A DNA stretch of 64,000 nt from Edaphobacter flagellatus. GTDB taxonomy: Bacteria > Acidobacteriota > Terriglobia > Terriglobales > Acidobacteriaceae. Location: the NCBI RefSeq assembly GCF_025264665.1, contig NZ_CP073697.1:2790001-2854000 (forward strand), written 5' to 3'. This document shows positions 8,431 to 17,537 of the stretch, piece after piece (the stretch's first letter is position 1; every line of letters starts with the position of its first letter). The notes beneath the pieces are model-generated. The model saw only the letters and a program-made list of their open reading frames with translations, was not told the origin of the DNA and searched no databases. The position numbers and the translations under genes were made by a program.

Positions 8431-9279
8431 ATGAATCCTCTGGTCTCTGTCTCGTGGCTTGCTGCGCGTCTTCGCGATCCCAACGTCGTCGTGCTGGATG
8501 CGACGCTGCCTCCTGTTGGCGTTACGCCTGTTGTCGATACGCGGGGGCGTTATGTGGAGCGGCATATTCCAGGAGCCGTCTTCTTTGACATCGATGCGCT
8601 TTCGGACCACGCAACGACGCTGCCGCACATGCTGCAGGCGGACGAGGAGTTCTCGCGCAACATGTCGGTGCTGGGTGTGGGCGACGGCATGACGGTGGTG
8701 GTGTACGAACAGGAGGGCGTCTTCTCGGCTCCGCGTGCGCGGTGGATGCTGAAGGCGTACGGCGTGAAGGAGGTCTACCTGCTGGATGGTGGATTGAAGG
8801 CGTGGGTGGATGCGGGGCAGCCGGTGGAGTCGGGTGAGGTGAAGCGTCCGGCGGCGAGCTTCCACGCGAAGCTTGACCGCTCGCGGTTGAAGGACTTTGC
8901 CGAGATGCAGAAGACGATTGCGGAGCGTGGGCAGATTCTGGATGCGCGCTCGGCGGGGCGGTTTGCGGGGACGGCTCCGGAGCCGCGGGCGGGGCTGAGC
9001 TCGGGGCATATGCCGGGGGCGACTTCGGTGCCGTTTACGGAGCTGGTGGCTGAAGGGCGGCTGAAGTCGTCGGATGGGTTGAAAGAGGTCTTTGCGGCGA
9101 AGGGTGTCCGGCTCGATCAGCCGTTGACGACGACGTGCGGATCGGGCGTGACAGCGGCTGTGGTTGCGCTGGGGCTGGAGCTGGCTGGGGCGGAGAAGGT
9201 GCGGCTGTACGACGGATCGTGGGCGGAGTATGCGCAGCGACCGGAGGCTGTGATCGAGAAAGATAGTTCGGGATCATAA
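8431..9279 (+). CDS. sseA: 3-mercaptopyruvate/thiosulfate sulfurtransferase
   Basis: A tandem rhodanese protein of 282 residues that transfers sulfane sulfur to a thiol or cyanide acceptor in the cytoplasm. The C-terminal rhodanese loop is CGSGVTA with the catalytic Cys236; this loop is the one known for mercaptopyruvate sulfurtransferases. The N-terminal domain is the inactive copy (YEQEGVFSAPRARWML). GGAGG is only one base from the ATG, unusually close. It reads away from the RidA-like gene. The 100-base gap after it leads to the FecR-domain gene. Confidence 0.93.
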   Translation: MNPLVSVSWLAARLRDPNVVVLDATLPPVGVTPVVDTRGRYVERHIPGAVFFDIDALSDHATTLPHMLQADEEFSRNMSVLGVGDGMTVVVYEQEGVFSAPRARWMLKAYGVKEVYLLDGGLKAWVDAGQPVESGEVKRPAASFHAKLDRSRLKDFAEMQKTIAERGQILDARSAGRFAGTAPEPRAGLSSGHMPGATSVPFTELVAEGRLKSSDGLKEVFAAKGVRLDQPLTTTCGSGVTAAVVALGLELAGAEKVRLYDGSWAEYAQRPEAVIEKDSSGS

Positions 9280-9379
9280 AAACTGAACGTATTGCTCTCG
9301 GCGAAGCATCTGAACGTACAGCGATATGGTTGTTGGGGCGCGCGGCGTATACTTTGGGCGTTCCTAAAGGCGGTTTCCC

Positions 9380-11149
9380 ATGACGCAAATGCAGTTTCCT
9401 CTTCATGGATCGGCGGCAACCGCAGTTTTGATGGCGACGTTGGCGATGGCTGGTATTGTGGCCGCCCAGGAGCCGTCTGAAAGTGCGGCAGGCGCAGCAA
9501 AGCCTGGAGTCAGCGCGGCAAATTCCGCGACAGATAAAACGGAGTTGCAGGCCGACGTGGTGAAGGCCGTTGCTGCGGACACGGTGTCCCAGCCGGTGGG
9601 GGCAAAGGTGGATGCTCGCACATCGGATCCGGAGGATGCGCAGCCTGGTGACGTGGAGGTGCGCATCGTTCGTTTGAGCGATGTCACTGGCAAGGTCATG
9701 ATGGATCGCGGTGTGGGGCATGGGTTGGAGCTGTCCATGCAGAACATGCCCATTGTGCAGGGAGTGAAATTACAAAGCACCGATGGCCTGGCGGAGGTGG
9801 AGTTCGAAGACGGGAGTACGCTGCGGCTGGCTCCTGACACCGAGGTGCAGTTTCCGCTGCTGGTGCTGCGCAGCACGGGGGTGAAGGCATCGACGATCCA
9901 GGTGAATCGCGGCACGGTCTACGTGAACACAGAGAAGACGAAGGATAACGAGTTCACGGTGACCACGGGCAAGATGCATGTCACGATCAGTCCGGGTACG
10001 CACCTGCGGCTGACGCTGGATGCTCCTAAGGCTGAGCTGGCGGTCTTTTCCGGCAGTGCGTCGATGAACGATGGTGCAGGAACGATGCTGGTTGGCAAGA
10101 AGCAGACGCTGACGCTGAATCTGACAACGAATGCAGAGCCCGAGATTGCGCACAAGGTAGATGAAGGACCATTCGACGCCTGGGATAAGGATGCGCTGAA
10201 GTATCACGAGCACTACAACAAGGGGAATTCGCTGCTTGCCTCGAACGGATACGGCGTCAGCGATCTGTATTACTACGGCTCGTTTGTGAATACCGGATGC
10301 GGCGCGATGTGGCAGCCGTACTTTGTCAGCGCGTCGTGGAGTCCGTACAGCAATGGGGTGTGGGCGATGTATCCCGGGGCAGGGTACTCGTGGGTCTCGC
10401 CGTATCCGTGGGGATGGCTGCCGTATCACACGGGTTCGTGGATGTTCTGCAATGGCGGCTGGGGATGGCAGCCGGGCGGAGCATGGTATGGGCTGCGCAA
10501 TGCTGTGCTGACGGGTGGGCATCCTGACAAGGTGGCGCGAGGTACGGTTGCGGCGCGTCCGCCGAGACGGCCGACGACGGTGGCGCAGTCGATGGTGCTG
10601 GTGAACAAGACGCCGCTGGTGCAGTCGAAGATGGATGGAGGCAATCGCTTCGTCTTTGCGCGCGATTCGGCGGGGCTGGGGGTTCCGCGCGGACAGCTCG
10701 GCAGCTTGCGCCAGCTCTCGGGCCAGGTGGAGCATCAGGGGTTTGCGAGCCGTCAGGTCTACATGGCTCCGGAGATGTCGCAGCGTAGTCTCAACGAGCG
10801 GAACACGGGACCGGTGCCGCTGGCTCTGCATCGTGGCTCCGCGCCTGAGGGTATGGCGTGGAAGGAAGCCTCCAATGCGCAGGCGCAGCAAGGTGCACAG
10901 CGTGCTGGTGCCGGAGTGCAAGGTACTGGGGCGAATCATCCGGCAGGCGGGAACGCCAGCGCGTTTCGCGGAGGCAGCAGCAGTGCGAGCAGCACGCATT
11001 CCAGCGGCGCTTCCTCCAGTGCAGGTGGAGGCTCGTTTCACGGTGGTGGCGGAGGAGGAAGTATGGGAGGCGGTGGTGGTAGCGGCGCTTCCCATAGCGG
11101 CGGTGGAGGGGGCAGTGGCGGAAGTTCCGGTGGAGGCTCGCACCACTGA
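9380..11149 (+). CDS. Exported FecR-domain protein with Gly/Ser/His-rich tail
   Basis: 589 residues in four parts: a signal peptide (to about residue 29), a FecR-like beta domain at about 95-220 with the segments GLAEVEFEDGSTLRLAPDTEV and VNRGTVYVNT, a region at 285-370 very rich in Trp, Tyr, Gly and Pro (SPYPWGWLPYHTGSW), and a low-complexity Gly/Ser tail ending in two His. The FecR fold often occurs in acidobacterial surface proteins unrelated to iron. No sigma factor or anti-sigma partner is adjacent, so a classic FecR role is unlikely. Possibly a cell-surface or matrix protein; no enzyme motif is visible. Confidence 0.8.
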   Translation: MTQMQFPLHGSAATAVLMATLAMAGIVAAQEPSESAAGAAKPGVSAANSATDKTELQADVVKAVAADTVSQPVGAKVDARTSDPEDAQPGDVEVRIVRLSDVTGKVMMDRGVGHGLELSMQNMPIVQGVKLQSTDGLAEVEFEDGSTLRLAPDTEVQFPLLVLRSTGVKASTIQVNRGTVYVNTEKTKDNEFTVTTGKMHVTISPGTHLRLTLDAPKAELAVFSGSASMNDGAGTMLVGKKQTLTLNLTTNAEPEIAHKVDEGPFDAWDKDALKYHEHYNKGNSLLASNGYGVSDLYYYGSFVNTGCGAMWQPYFVSASWSPYSNGVWAMYPGAGYSWVSPYPWGWLPYHTGSWMFCNGGWGWQPGGAWYGLRNAVLTGGHPDKVARGTVAARPPRRPTTVAQSMVLVNKTPLVQSKMDGGNRFVFARDSAGLGVPRGQLGSLRQLSGQVEHQGFASRQVYMAPEMSQRSLNERNTGPVPLALHRGSAPEGMAWKEASNAQAQQGAQRAGAGVQGTGANHPAGGNASAFRGGSSSASSTHSSGASSSAGGGSFHGGGGGGSMGGGGGSGASHSGGGGGSGGSSGGGSHH

Positions 11150-11308
11150 TCGAATCTAAGCCGATTGATCAGGCGATGAAGCCGGGGAGCGGGCTGACAC
11201 TTGTGCGCTTCGAAGGTATCTTCACTGCGGCTGTCACTTAGAGCTAGGAAATTTCACGTCGTGTGTCGTAGGATAAGTCCCTCACATTAGAACTGGGATT
11301 TACCTGCT

Positions 11309-14300
11309 ATGGTTTTTCGCTGCCTTGCTTTGCTTTGTGCTGCCTTGTGTCCGATTCTGTCTCTTGCTGAGGGAAGAACTGCTGTTCAGCGGGATCGTGT
11401 TATCGCTCGCCCTGATGCCGGGGTGAGCACGAGATTGCGGGGGCATGTTCCGGGATGGGCCATCCGCTCGCGTGATCGCGGGGCGGTATCGTCGAACACC
11501 GAGCTGAATATGACGTTTGTTCTCTCGCGTTCGCCCGAGCTGCAGGCGCAGTTTGAAAAGCTTCTTGCGGACCAGCAAAATGTGGATTCGCCGCGCTATC
11601 ACCAATGGCTGACGCCGCAACAGGTGGGAGAGCAGTACGGGCCTACGCAGCACGATCTGGATGCACTGAGCGGATGGTTTGTGTCGCAGGGGCTGGTGGT
11701 GAAAGAGATTGCCCCGAGCGGCCTGTTTGTCCATGTATCCGGTCCGGCATCTTCCTTCGAGGCTGCGCTGGGTGTGGATCTTCACTACTTCGAAAAGAGC
11801 GGGACGCTGCATCTGTCGCCTATAGAAGAGCCGGCGATTCCTGCTGCTCTGGCTCCGATTGTGGCTTCCATCTCGGGGATCGCCGAAGTGGAGATTAGGC
11901 CGCAGCATCATGTCGAGGTGAGGTCGCTTGCGGAGACGGCGAATGCGGGCGGCATTCGTCCGCAGATGACCGTCAACGGAAATCACTTTCTCGTGCCGGG
12001 AGATTTAGCGACGATCTTCGATATCAATTCGGTCTATAGCTCCGGTTTGAACGGGGCCGGGCAAAAGGTAGCGGTGATTGGCCGCTCGCGTGTCGCTGCA
12101 AGCGATATAACGGCGTTTGAGAGCAAGACGGGATTAGCAAACAATCTGCCGAATACGGTTATTCCGACGAATGGTGTCGATCCCGGTATGACGAATGACG
12201 GAGATCAGATTGAGGCCACCCTCGATGTCCAGCGTGTGATTAGTGCGGCTCCGCGGGCGCAGGTCGATTTGGTTGTCAGCGGCCACGCGGGCAATTACGA
12301 CGGACTGTATCTTGCGGCGCAGTATGAGGTGCAGACGCTGCTGGACCCGGTGATGAACATCAGCTTTGGCGGCTGCGAGGGCTATAGCGGTGTATCTTCA
12401 GTGGCGCTGTGGGATGCGTTGTTTTCGCAGGCCGCCAGCGAGGGCATCTCTGTGTTCGTCTCTTCGGGCGACTCGGGGGCCGCCGAATGCAATGAGAATG
12501 GCGCGGTCGTGCCGGCGACCCAGTTCCTCAGCATCAATGAAATCTGCTCGAGCTCGTATGCGACCTGTGTGGGCGGGACGCAGTTTAACGATCTCAGCTT
12601 CAACACGAGCTACTGGACCAACATCAACAGCAGCAACCTGGCGTCTGCGATTGGGTATATCCCGGAAGGCGCGTGGAATGAGCCGACGTATGTGTCGTCT
12701 CTGGGAGGCTATGTTGGGGCTGGCACGGGAGGCGGGGCCAGTGTGTATGTTCCCAAGCCATCGTGGCAGACAGGGACGGGCGTTCCAGCAGATCATGCCA
12801 GAGATGTTCCTGATATCAGCTTTCCCAGCGCAGGCCATGACGGGTATTTCACGTGCTTTGCGGCGGCGGGAGGAGATTGCGCCTCGAACTACTTCCTGAA
12901 TGTTGGTGGCACGTCGAATGCAGCGCCGCTGATGGCGGGCATTGCCGCGATACTGAATCAGAAGCTGGGAGGAGCGCAGGGCAATCTGAATCCGATGCTC
13001 TATCGGCTTGCGGCGTCGGCGCCGAATGCGTTTCACGATACGACACCGGCCTCAAGCGGAGTTTCCAACTGCACGGTCAGCATTCCCAGCCTGTGCAACA
13101 ACAGCACGCCGTCCGCGACAAGCACTCTGGGGGGACAGGCGGGCTATGCGTTGACGACCGGTTACGATCTTGCGACGGGGCTTGGATCGCTGGACGTGGC
13201 GAACTTTCTTTCGGCCGCTGCATCGGTATCGCGTCCCAGTGGTGCTGCTACAACGCTTGTGGTTCGTGGAAGCGCGACGACCATTACGAATACGCAGACG
13301 GTGACCTTCACCGCAACGGTCAGCGCAAACGCAGCGACAGGGACGGTTCAGTTTTATGCGAACGGCAATGCGTTGGGTGCGCCCGTGGCGGTGTCGTCAG
13401 GAGCGGCGACCACGGCTGCGCTTCCTTTTTCGGCGGCGGGAACGTACTACATTACGGCGATGTATTCCGGTGACAGCAACTATGCGGCATCGACGGCGCC
13501 GGGCTTCACGCTGGTTGTGACAGGGCTCACTTCGACCACGTCAGTCACCGCATCGAGCACATCAATTCCGGTAGGGACGACAGTGACCTTCAGCACAACA
13601 GTGGCCGGTCCCTCAGGCTCGCCCACACCTACAGGATCGGTGCGTTTTCTTGTCGTGGGTGCGAATTATGCAGACTATGTAGCGACGGTGTCGTTGGTGA
13701 ATGGGACGGCAACAACGCCTATGTTGCGTTTTCCGACAATCGGAAGCTACACGGTGACGGCTCGGTATCTGGGCGATTCGGTGTACTCGCCGTCCACCTC
13801 AGTGTCGTTGCCGTACTCGGTCACGAGGCTGTCAGCGACAGTGAGTCTTTCTTCCTCGGGGTCTATCGGAGTGGGGGGCGGTAGCGTTTTCGGAATGTAT
13901 ATCAATACGGCGGTATCGACGATTGGCATGCCTGCACCAACCGGGACGGTACAGCTGTATTCGAATGGAGTCGCCTTGGGCGCTCCTGTCTCGGTAACAG
14001 GCAATCAGTCCTTCTCGCCGCCCGAGATCTTTTCAATCGCAGGAACGTTCTCTATCACCGCGTCTTACTCGGGCGATGCCTACCGGCAGCCTTCGACGTC
14101 GGCTGCTATCAACCAGACGGTGCTTTCGCAGCCGGCATCGTTCCAGATGACGCACACGACCTCTACGCTTTCTCTTACCGCAGGAGCGAAGACCGCAAAC
14201 ACCGATACGGTCAATGTCATCTCCTCCCTAGGGTTTACCGGGACAGTGAACCTGGCTTGTTCGATCACCTCCAACAGCGGTGCCGCGGCAAATCCGCCGA

Positions 14301-14707
14301 CATGCTTGATAAGCAATCCCAGTCAGGCGCTTGGCCCAAATGGAGTACCGCTCTTTCAATCGACCGTCACGATTGGCTCAACGGCCAGGCCGCTCCATAC
14401 GGCTTCAGCGGAGGGAACTGATCTTTGGGGGCACCTGGGTAAGGTGAGTGCCTGCGTGCTGGCCCTCTGGCTGTTTCCGATGCGTCGTCGCCGGAGCTGG
14501 CGCGCGCTAGCGATCGCTCTGGTTTCGATTGCCGGAATGGCGGCGCTCTCCGGATGCGGCGGAGGGGGTAGCGGGGGAGGATCGCCAACGCCACCTCCAC
14601 CTGCTGGAACGACTGCGGGAAGTTATACAGTCACCATTTCGGCGACAACGACCGCGGTGGGAATTACTCCACCGCCACCGGTGACGATTGCCCTCACGAT
14701 TAATTGA
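11309..14707 (+). CDS. Pro-kumamolisin-type S53 peptidase with Ig-like repeats and C-terminal double-helix/Cys-Gly tail
   Basis: A secreted sedolisin-family serine carboxyl protease of 1132 residues. A signal peptide is followed by the activation prodomain (about 25-200) and the catalytic domain (about 220-650), with Glu302 and Asp306 in QIEATLDVQ, Asp388 in SSGDSGA, and Ser536 in GGTSNAAP. Three or four Ig-like (Big_3-type) repeats follow, recognisable by YSGDSNYAAS, YLGDSVYSPS and YSGDAYRQPS. The C-terminus has two hydrophobic helices separated by MRRRRSWR, then LSGCGGGG (Cys1083), then a short Thr-rich strand. Members are acid-active endopeptidases; the tail probably serves surface retention or sorting (inference). 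Confidence 0.93.
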   Translation: MVFRCLALLCAALCPILSLAEGRTAVQRDRVIARPDAGVSTRLRGHVPGWAIRSRDRGAVSSNTELNMTFVLSRSPELQAQFEKLLADQQNVDSPRYHQWLTPQQVGEQYGPTQHDLDALSGWFVSQGLVVKEIAPSGLFVHVSGPASSFEAALGVDLHYFEKSGTLHLSPIEEPAIPAALAPIVASISGIAEVEIRPQHHVEVRSLAETANAGGIRPQMTVNGNHFLVPGDLATIFDINSVYSSGLNGAGQKVAVIGRSRVAASDITAFESKTGLANNLPNTVIPTNGVDPGMTNDGDQIEATLDVQRVISAAPRAQVDLVVSGHAGNYDGLYLAAQYEVQTLLDPVMNISFGGCEGYSGVSSVALWDALFSQAASEGISVFVSSGDSGAAECNENGAVVPATQFLSINEICSSSYATCVGGTQFNDLSFNTSYWTNINSSNLASAIGYIPEGAWNEPTYVSSLGGYVGAGTGGGASVYVPKPSWQTGTGVPADHARDVPDISFPSAGHDGYFTCFAAAGGDCASNYFLNVGGTSNAAPLMAGIAAILNQKLGGAQGNLNPMLYRLAASAPNAFHDTTPASSGVSNCTVSIPSLCNNSTPSATSTLGGQAGYALTTGYDLATGLGSLDVANFLSAAASVSRPSGAATTLVVRGSATTITNTQTVTFTATVSANAATGTVQFYANGNALGAPVAVSSGAATTAALPFSAAGTYYITAMYSGDSNYAASTAPGFTLVVTGLTSTTSVTASSTSIPVGTTVTFSTTVAGPSGSPTPTGSVRFLVVGANYADYVATVSLVNGTATTPMLRFPTIGSYTVTARYLGDSVYSPSTSVSLPYSVTRLSATVSLSSSGSIGVGGGSVFGMYINTAVSTIGMPAPTGTVQLYSNGVALGAPVSVTGNQSFSPPEIFSIAGTFSITASYSGDAYRQPSTSAAINQTVLSQPASFQMTHTTSTLSLTAGAKTANTDTVNVISSLGFTGTVNLACSITSNSGAAANPPTCLISNPSQALGPNGVPLFQSTVTIGSTARPLHTASAEGTDLWGHLGKVSACVLALWLFPMRRRRSWRALAIALVSIAGMAALSGCGGGGSGGGSPTPPPPAGTTAGSYTVTISATTTAVGITPPPPVTIALTIN

Positions 14708-14741
14708 GGGCGATCATCAGCGATCGGATAGAGCACGTCGA

Positions 14742-15839
14742 TCAAACATTGAATTTAAAGAAGAGAATATCGCCGTCTTTGACGATGTACTCTTTGCCTT
14801 CTGAGCGCAGCAGGCCCTTTTCTTTGACGGCCTGTTCGCTGCCGTACTTGAAGAGGTCTTCGCAGGAGTAGCAGTCGGCTTTGATGAAGCCGCGCTCGAA
14901 GTCGGAGTGGATGACGCCGGCTGCGCCTGGAGCTTTGGTGCCGCGCTTGATCGTCCATGCGCGGACCTCCTGCACGCCAGCAGTGAAGTAGGTGATCAGG
15001 TCGAGCAGCCGATAGGCGGAGTGGATGAGCCGGTTGAGTCCGGGTTCTTTGAGGCCGACCGACTCCAGAAACTCTGTGCGCTCGCTGGGTTCAAGCAGCG
15101 CGATTTCGCTCTCGAGTGCGCCGCAGATGCGAACTACTTGCGAGCCTTCTTCGGCGGCGCGCTTTTCGACGGCCTCGGTGTAGGCGTTGCCGGTCGTCAA
15201 TGCTGCCTCGTCGACGTTGGCGACGTAGAGCTGCGGCTTCATGGTGATCAGAAAGAGTTCGCGGGCGGCGGCGCGCTCGTCGTCGGTGAGGTCGGCGGTG
15301 CGAGCGGGCTTGCCTGCTTCGAGCACGGCCTTGAGCTTGGCGACGGCTGCAGCCTCGGATTTGATCTTTGCGTCCTGGGTATTGCGAGCCAGCTTTTCGA
15401 CGCGTTGCGCGCGCTTGTCCACGGTGTCGAGATCGGCGAGCAACAGCTCGGTGTTGATGATGTCGATGTCGTGCAGCGGATTGACGCCGCCAGCGACGTG
15501 CACCACTTCAGGATCGTCGAAGCAGCGCACGACGTGGCAGATGGCGTCGGTGGCGCGGATGTGGCCGAGGAACTGGTTGCCGAGTCCTTCCCCTTTGCTG
15601 GCGCCTTCGACCAGACCGGCGATGTCGATGAACTCCATCGTCGTCGGCACGGTGCGGTTGGGCACGACGAGTTTGGTGATCTGGTCGAGCCGTTCATCGG
15701 GGACGACCACGGTGCCGGTGTTCGGCTCGATGGTGCAGAAGGGATAGTTCGCCGCCTGGGCTTTGGCCGAGGTGAGCGCGTTGAAGATGGTGGACTTGCC
15801 CACGTTGGGCAGGCCGACGATTCCGCAGTTCAATGGCAA
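14742..15839 (-). CDS. ychF: Redox-regulated ribosome-associated ATPase/GTPase YchF
   Basis: A universally conserved Obg-family P-loop NTPase, 365 residues, the normal length. Motifs are the P-loop GLPNVGKST (residues 9-17), switch-II DIAGLVEGASKGEG, a coiled-coil middle section, and a C-terminal TGS domain ending in DGDILFFKFNV. YchF/OLA1 proteins prefer ATP and act at the ribosome and in stress responses. It is convergent with the S53 protease gene, 34 bases apart. Confidence 0.97.
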   Translation of the reverse strand: MPLNCGIVGLPNVGKSTIFNALTSAKAQAANYPFCTIEPNTGTVVVPDERLDQITKLVVPNRTVPTTMEFIDIAGLVEGASKGEGLGNQFLGHIRATDAICHVVRCFDDPEVVHVAGGVNPLHDIDIINTELLLADLDTVDKRAQRVEKLARNTQDAKIKSEAAAVAKLKAVLEAGKPARTADLTDDERAAARELFLITMKPQLYVANVDEAALTTGNAYTEAVEKRAAEEGSQVVRICGALESEIALLEPSERTEFLESVGLKEPGLNRLIHSAYRLLDLITYFTAGVQEVRAWTIKRGTKAPGAAGVIHSDFERGFIKADCYSCEDLFKYGSEQAVKEKGLLRSEGKEYIVKDGDILFFKFNV

Positions 15840-15926
15840 GGGAAGATTCCTCTTCTTCGTTCGGGCGCGGCTGAATGGCTACGCCCTTGAAAGCTATGTA
15901 CTAACAGGATAGTCGATGCGGCGGGG

Positions 15927-16538
15927 TTACGCCTTGTGCTGCGCCTTGAAGCGGCGCGCCTTCATGCGGTTTCCACAGATTTTCATATCGCACCAGCGGC
16001 GGGAGCGATTTTTGCTGGTGTCGAGAAAGAGCCAGCGGCATTCGGCGTTGGCGCACTCGCGGAGCGATGCTGCGGCTTCGCTGACGAGCAGATCGGCGGC
16101 GGACTGCGACAGCATCCATAGCGGAAGCTGCGGGTTTACGGTATCGGTCCAGTGCAGCGTGAAGCCGGAGCCCTTTGCCCAGTGCAGGTTGCAGTTCGCT
16201 TGCGCTACGTGCAGATGGTAGTCAAGTTTTTTAATAGCGTCCGGCGACGGAGTTCGTTCATCGAGTAAGGCATAGAAGATCGCAGCTGCGGCCTCACGCA
16301 GGTCGATCACAAGTTGGAACGTCTGTTTTGCGGTACGCTCCGATGCTGCCTGTCGCATCTGGCGTGCCTGACGAGGGGAGATCAGCGCGGACTGCTCGGC
16401 GAAGCGCAACAGTTCAGCGTAATCGGGAAGGAGCTCTTCCGTACCGGATTCCCGAAATCGCCAGTCCAGCGTATTGACCAGATCGAGTACGGGGTGTCCG
16501 GCAATAAGCTCGAAGGGTTTGGCCGCAGAGTTTGTCAC
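15927..16538 (-). CDS. CGNR zinc-finger transcriptional regulator (ABATE family)
   Basis: 203 residues. An N-terminal ABATE-type domain probably binds a ligand. It is followed by a C-terminal CGNR zinc finger with Cys162, Cys167, Cys183 and Cys188, the last in the signature CGNR. The finger is followed by a basic helix (MKARRFKAQHK) suited to DNA binding. It starts at a GTG without a strong ribosome site. It lies 69 bases from, and divergent to, an EamA-family exporter gene. That arrangement, with the inverted repeats in the gap, suggests it controls the exporter and itself. Confidence 0.9.
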   Translation of the reverse strand: MTNSAAKPFELIAGHPVLDLVNTLDWRFRESGTEELLPDYAELLRFAEQSALISPRQARQMRQAASERTAKQTFQLVIDLREAAAAIFYALLDERTPSPDAIKKLDYHLHVAQANCNLHWAKGSGFTLHWTDTVNPQLPLWMLSQSAADLLVSEAAASLRECANAECRWLFLDTSKNRSRRWCDMKICGNRMKARRFKAQHKA

Positions 16539-16546
16539 AGATTTCG

Positions 16547-16605
16547 TGGATAACCTTCTAAATGAGCTTTACAGGTTATCCAGCGTTTGTAAATATGGTA
16601 ACCAT
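16547..16605. promoter_or_regulatory. Inverted repeats between CGNR regulator and EamA gene
   Basis: TGGATAACCT (16547-16556) and AGGTTATCCA (16573-16582) are perfect 10-base inverted arms separated by 16 bases. A second short palindrome, ATGGTAACCAT, lies at 16595-16605, just before the EamA start. The position in a 69-base divergent gap makes these good operator candidates for the CGNR protein. Confidence 0.6.
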
Positions 16606-16607
16606 CA

Positions 16608-17537
16608 ATGGCGAATACAACGGTTAGTGACGAAAAGATCGAGAAGCGTTCTGGAGGGGTAGACCTTCGTGTGGCGCTGGCCTTTCTTGCGATCTATGTG
16701 CTGTGGGGGACGACGTTTCTAGCAATCCGTATTGCAGTGCGTGAGATTCCTCCTCTACTCGCCGCCGGAACGCGCATGTTTATTGCAGGTACCGTTCTCT
16801 TCGGCTGGATGCAGTGGCGCGGTGCGGCGCGTCCGACGCGGCAGCAGTGGCGCAGTCTCGCGCTGATGGGCGCGTTGATGTTCGTTGTGGACTACGGGCT
16901 GCTGTTCTGGGCGGAAAAGTACGTGCCATCGGGAATCGCGGCTGTTCTATCGGCGACAGTTCCTCTGATGACGATTGCGTTTGAGATCTTTGTCTTCCGC
17001 ATGCAGCCGCTGCGCTGGAGCCTGGTGGGCGCCGTCCTACTGGGCTTCTGCGGTGTCGGCGTACTCTTGTTGCCGGACCCGCATCAGTCACTGCCGATTG
17101 TGCCTGCGCTGGCGATTCTTGTAGGAACGGCTGGGTGGTGTCTGGGGACGGTGCTGAGCCGCAGGCTGGTGCTGCCGGAGTCGAGAGCGGTGACGTCGGG
17201 CGGAGCGATGATGATTGGCGGCGCAGTGCTGCTGGTGCTGTCGGCCGGGTTCGGAGAGATGCATCCCTGGCCGCATGTCTCACGAAGCGCGGTGCTTGCG
17301 CTTGTCTATCTGATCACCTGCGGATCGCTACTGGCATTTACGGCGTACGTGTGGCTGCTGGGCAAAATGCCTGCCAGCAAGGTGGCGAGCTATGCGTATG
17401 TGAATCCCGTCGTGGCGGTGGTGCTTGGATACTTCGTCGCAGGGGAGCAGATTACAACGCATGCGCTGGTGGGTGGTGTGCTGGTGCTGGTCAGCGTCTT
17501 TCTGATCCTGCGCAGCAACAAGCCGGCTAAGGCATAA
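16608..17537 (+). CDS. EamA/DMT-family exporter
   Basis: An inner-membrane protein of 309 residues with about ten hydrophobic helices arranged as two EamA repeats. The first contains YVLWGTTFLAIRIAVREIPP, and the second ends in VVLGYFVAGEQI. Members of the drug/metabolite transporter superfamily export amino acids, purine metabolites or toxic compounds. The substrate cannot be read from the sequence. It is divergent from the CGNR regulator. Its 3' end overlaps the convergent P460 lipoprotein gene by 11 bases. Confidence 0.92.
   Translation: MANTTVSDEKIEKRSGGVDLRVALAFLAIYVLWGTTFLAIRIAVREIPPLLAAGTRMFIAGTVLFGWMQWRGAARPTRQQWRSLALMGALMFVVDYGLLFWAEKYVPSGIAAVLSATVPLMTIAFEIFVFRMQPLRWSLVGAVLLGFCGVGVLLLPDPHQSLPIVPALAILVGTAGWCLGTVLSRRLVLPESRAVTSGGAMMIGGAVLLVLSAGFGEMHPWPHVSRSAVLALVYLITCGSLLAFTAYVWLLGKMPASKVASYAYVNPVVAVVLGYFVAGEQITTHALVGGVLVLVSVFLILRSNKPAKA

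Noticed and set aside
9770..11146. Minus-strand open frame opposite the FecR-domain gene
   Set aside because: No domain, Arg/His-rich, antisense to a gene with signal peptide and recognisable domain.
13240..14130. Repetitive stretch in the S53 gene considered as a tandem DNA repeat
   Set aside because: The similarity is at protein level (Ig-like repeats); the DNA units are diverged and not a nucleotide tandem array.
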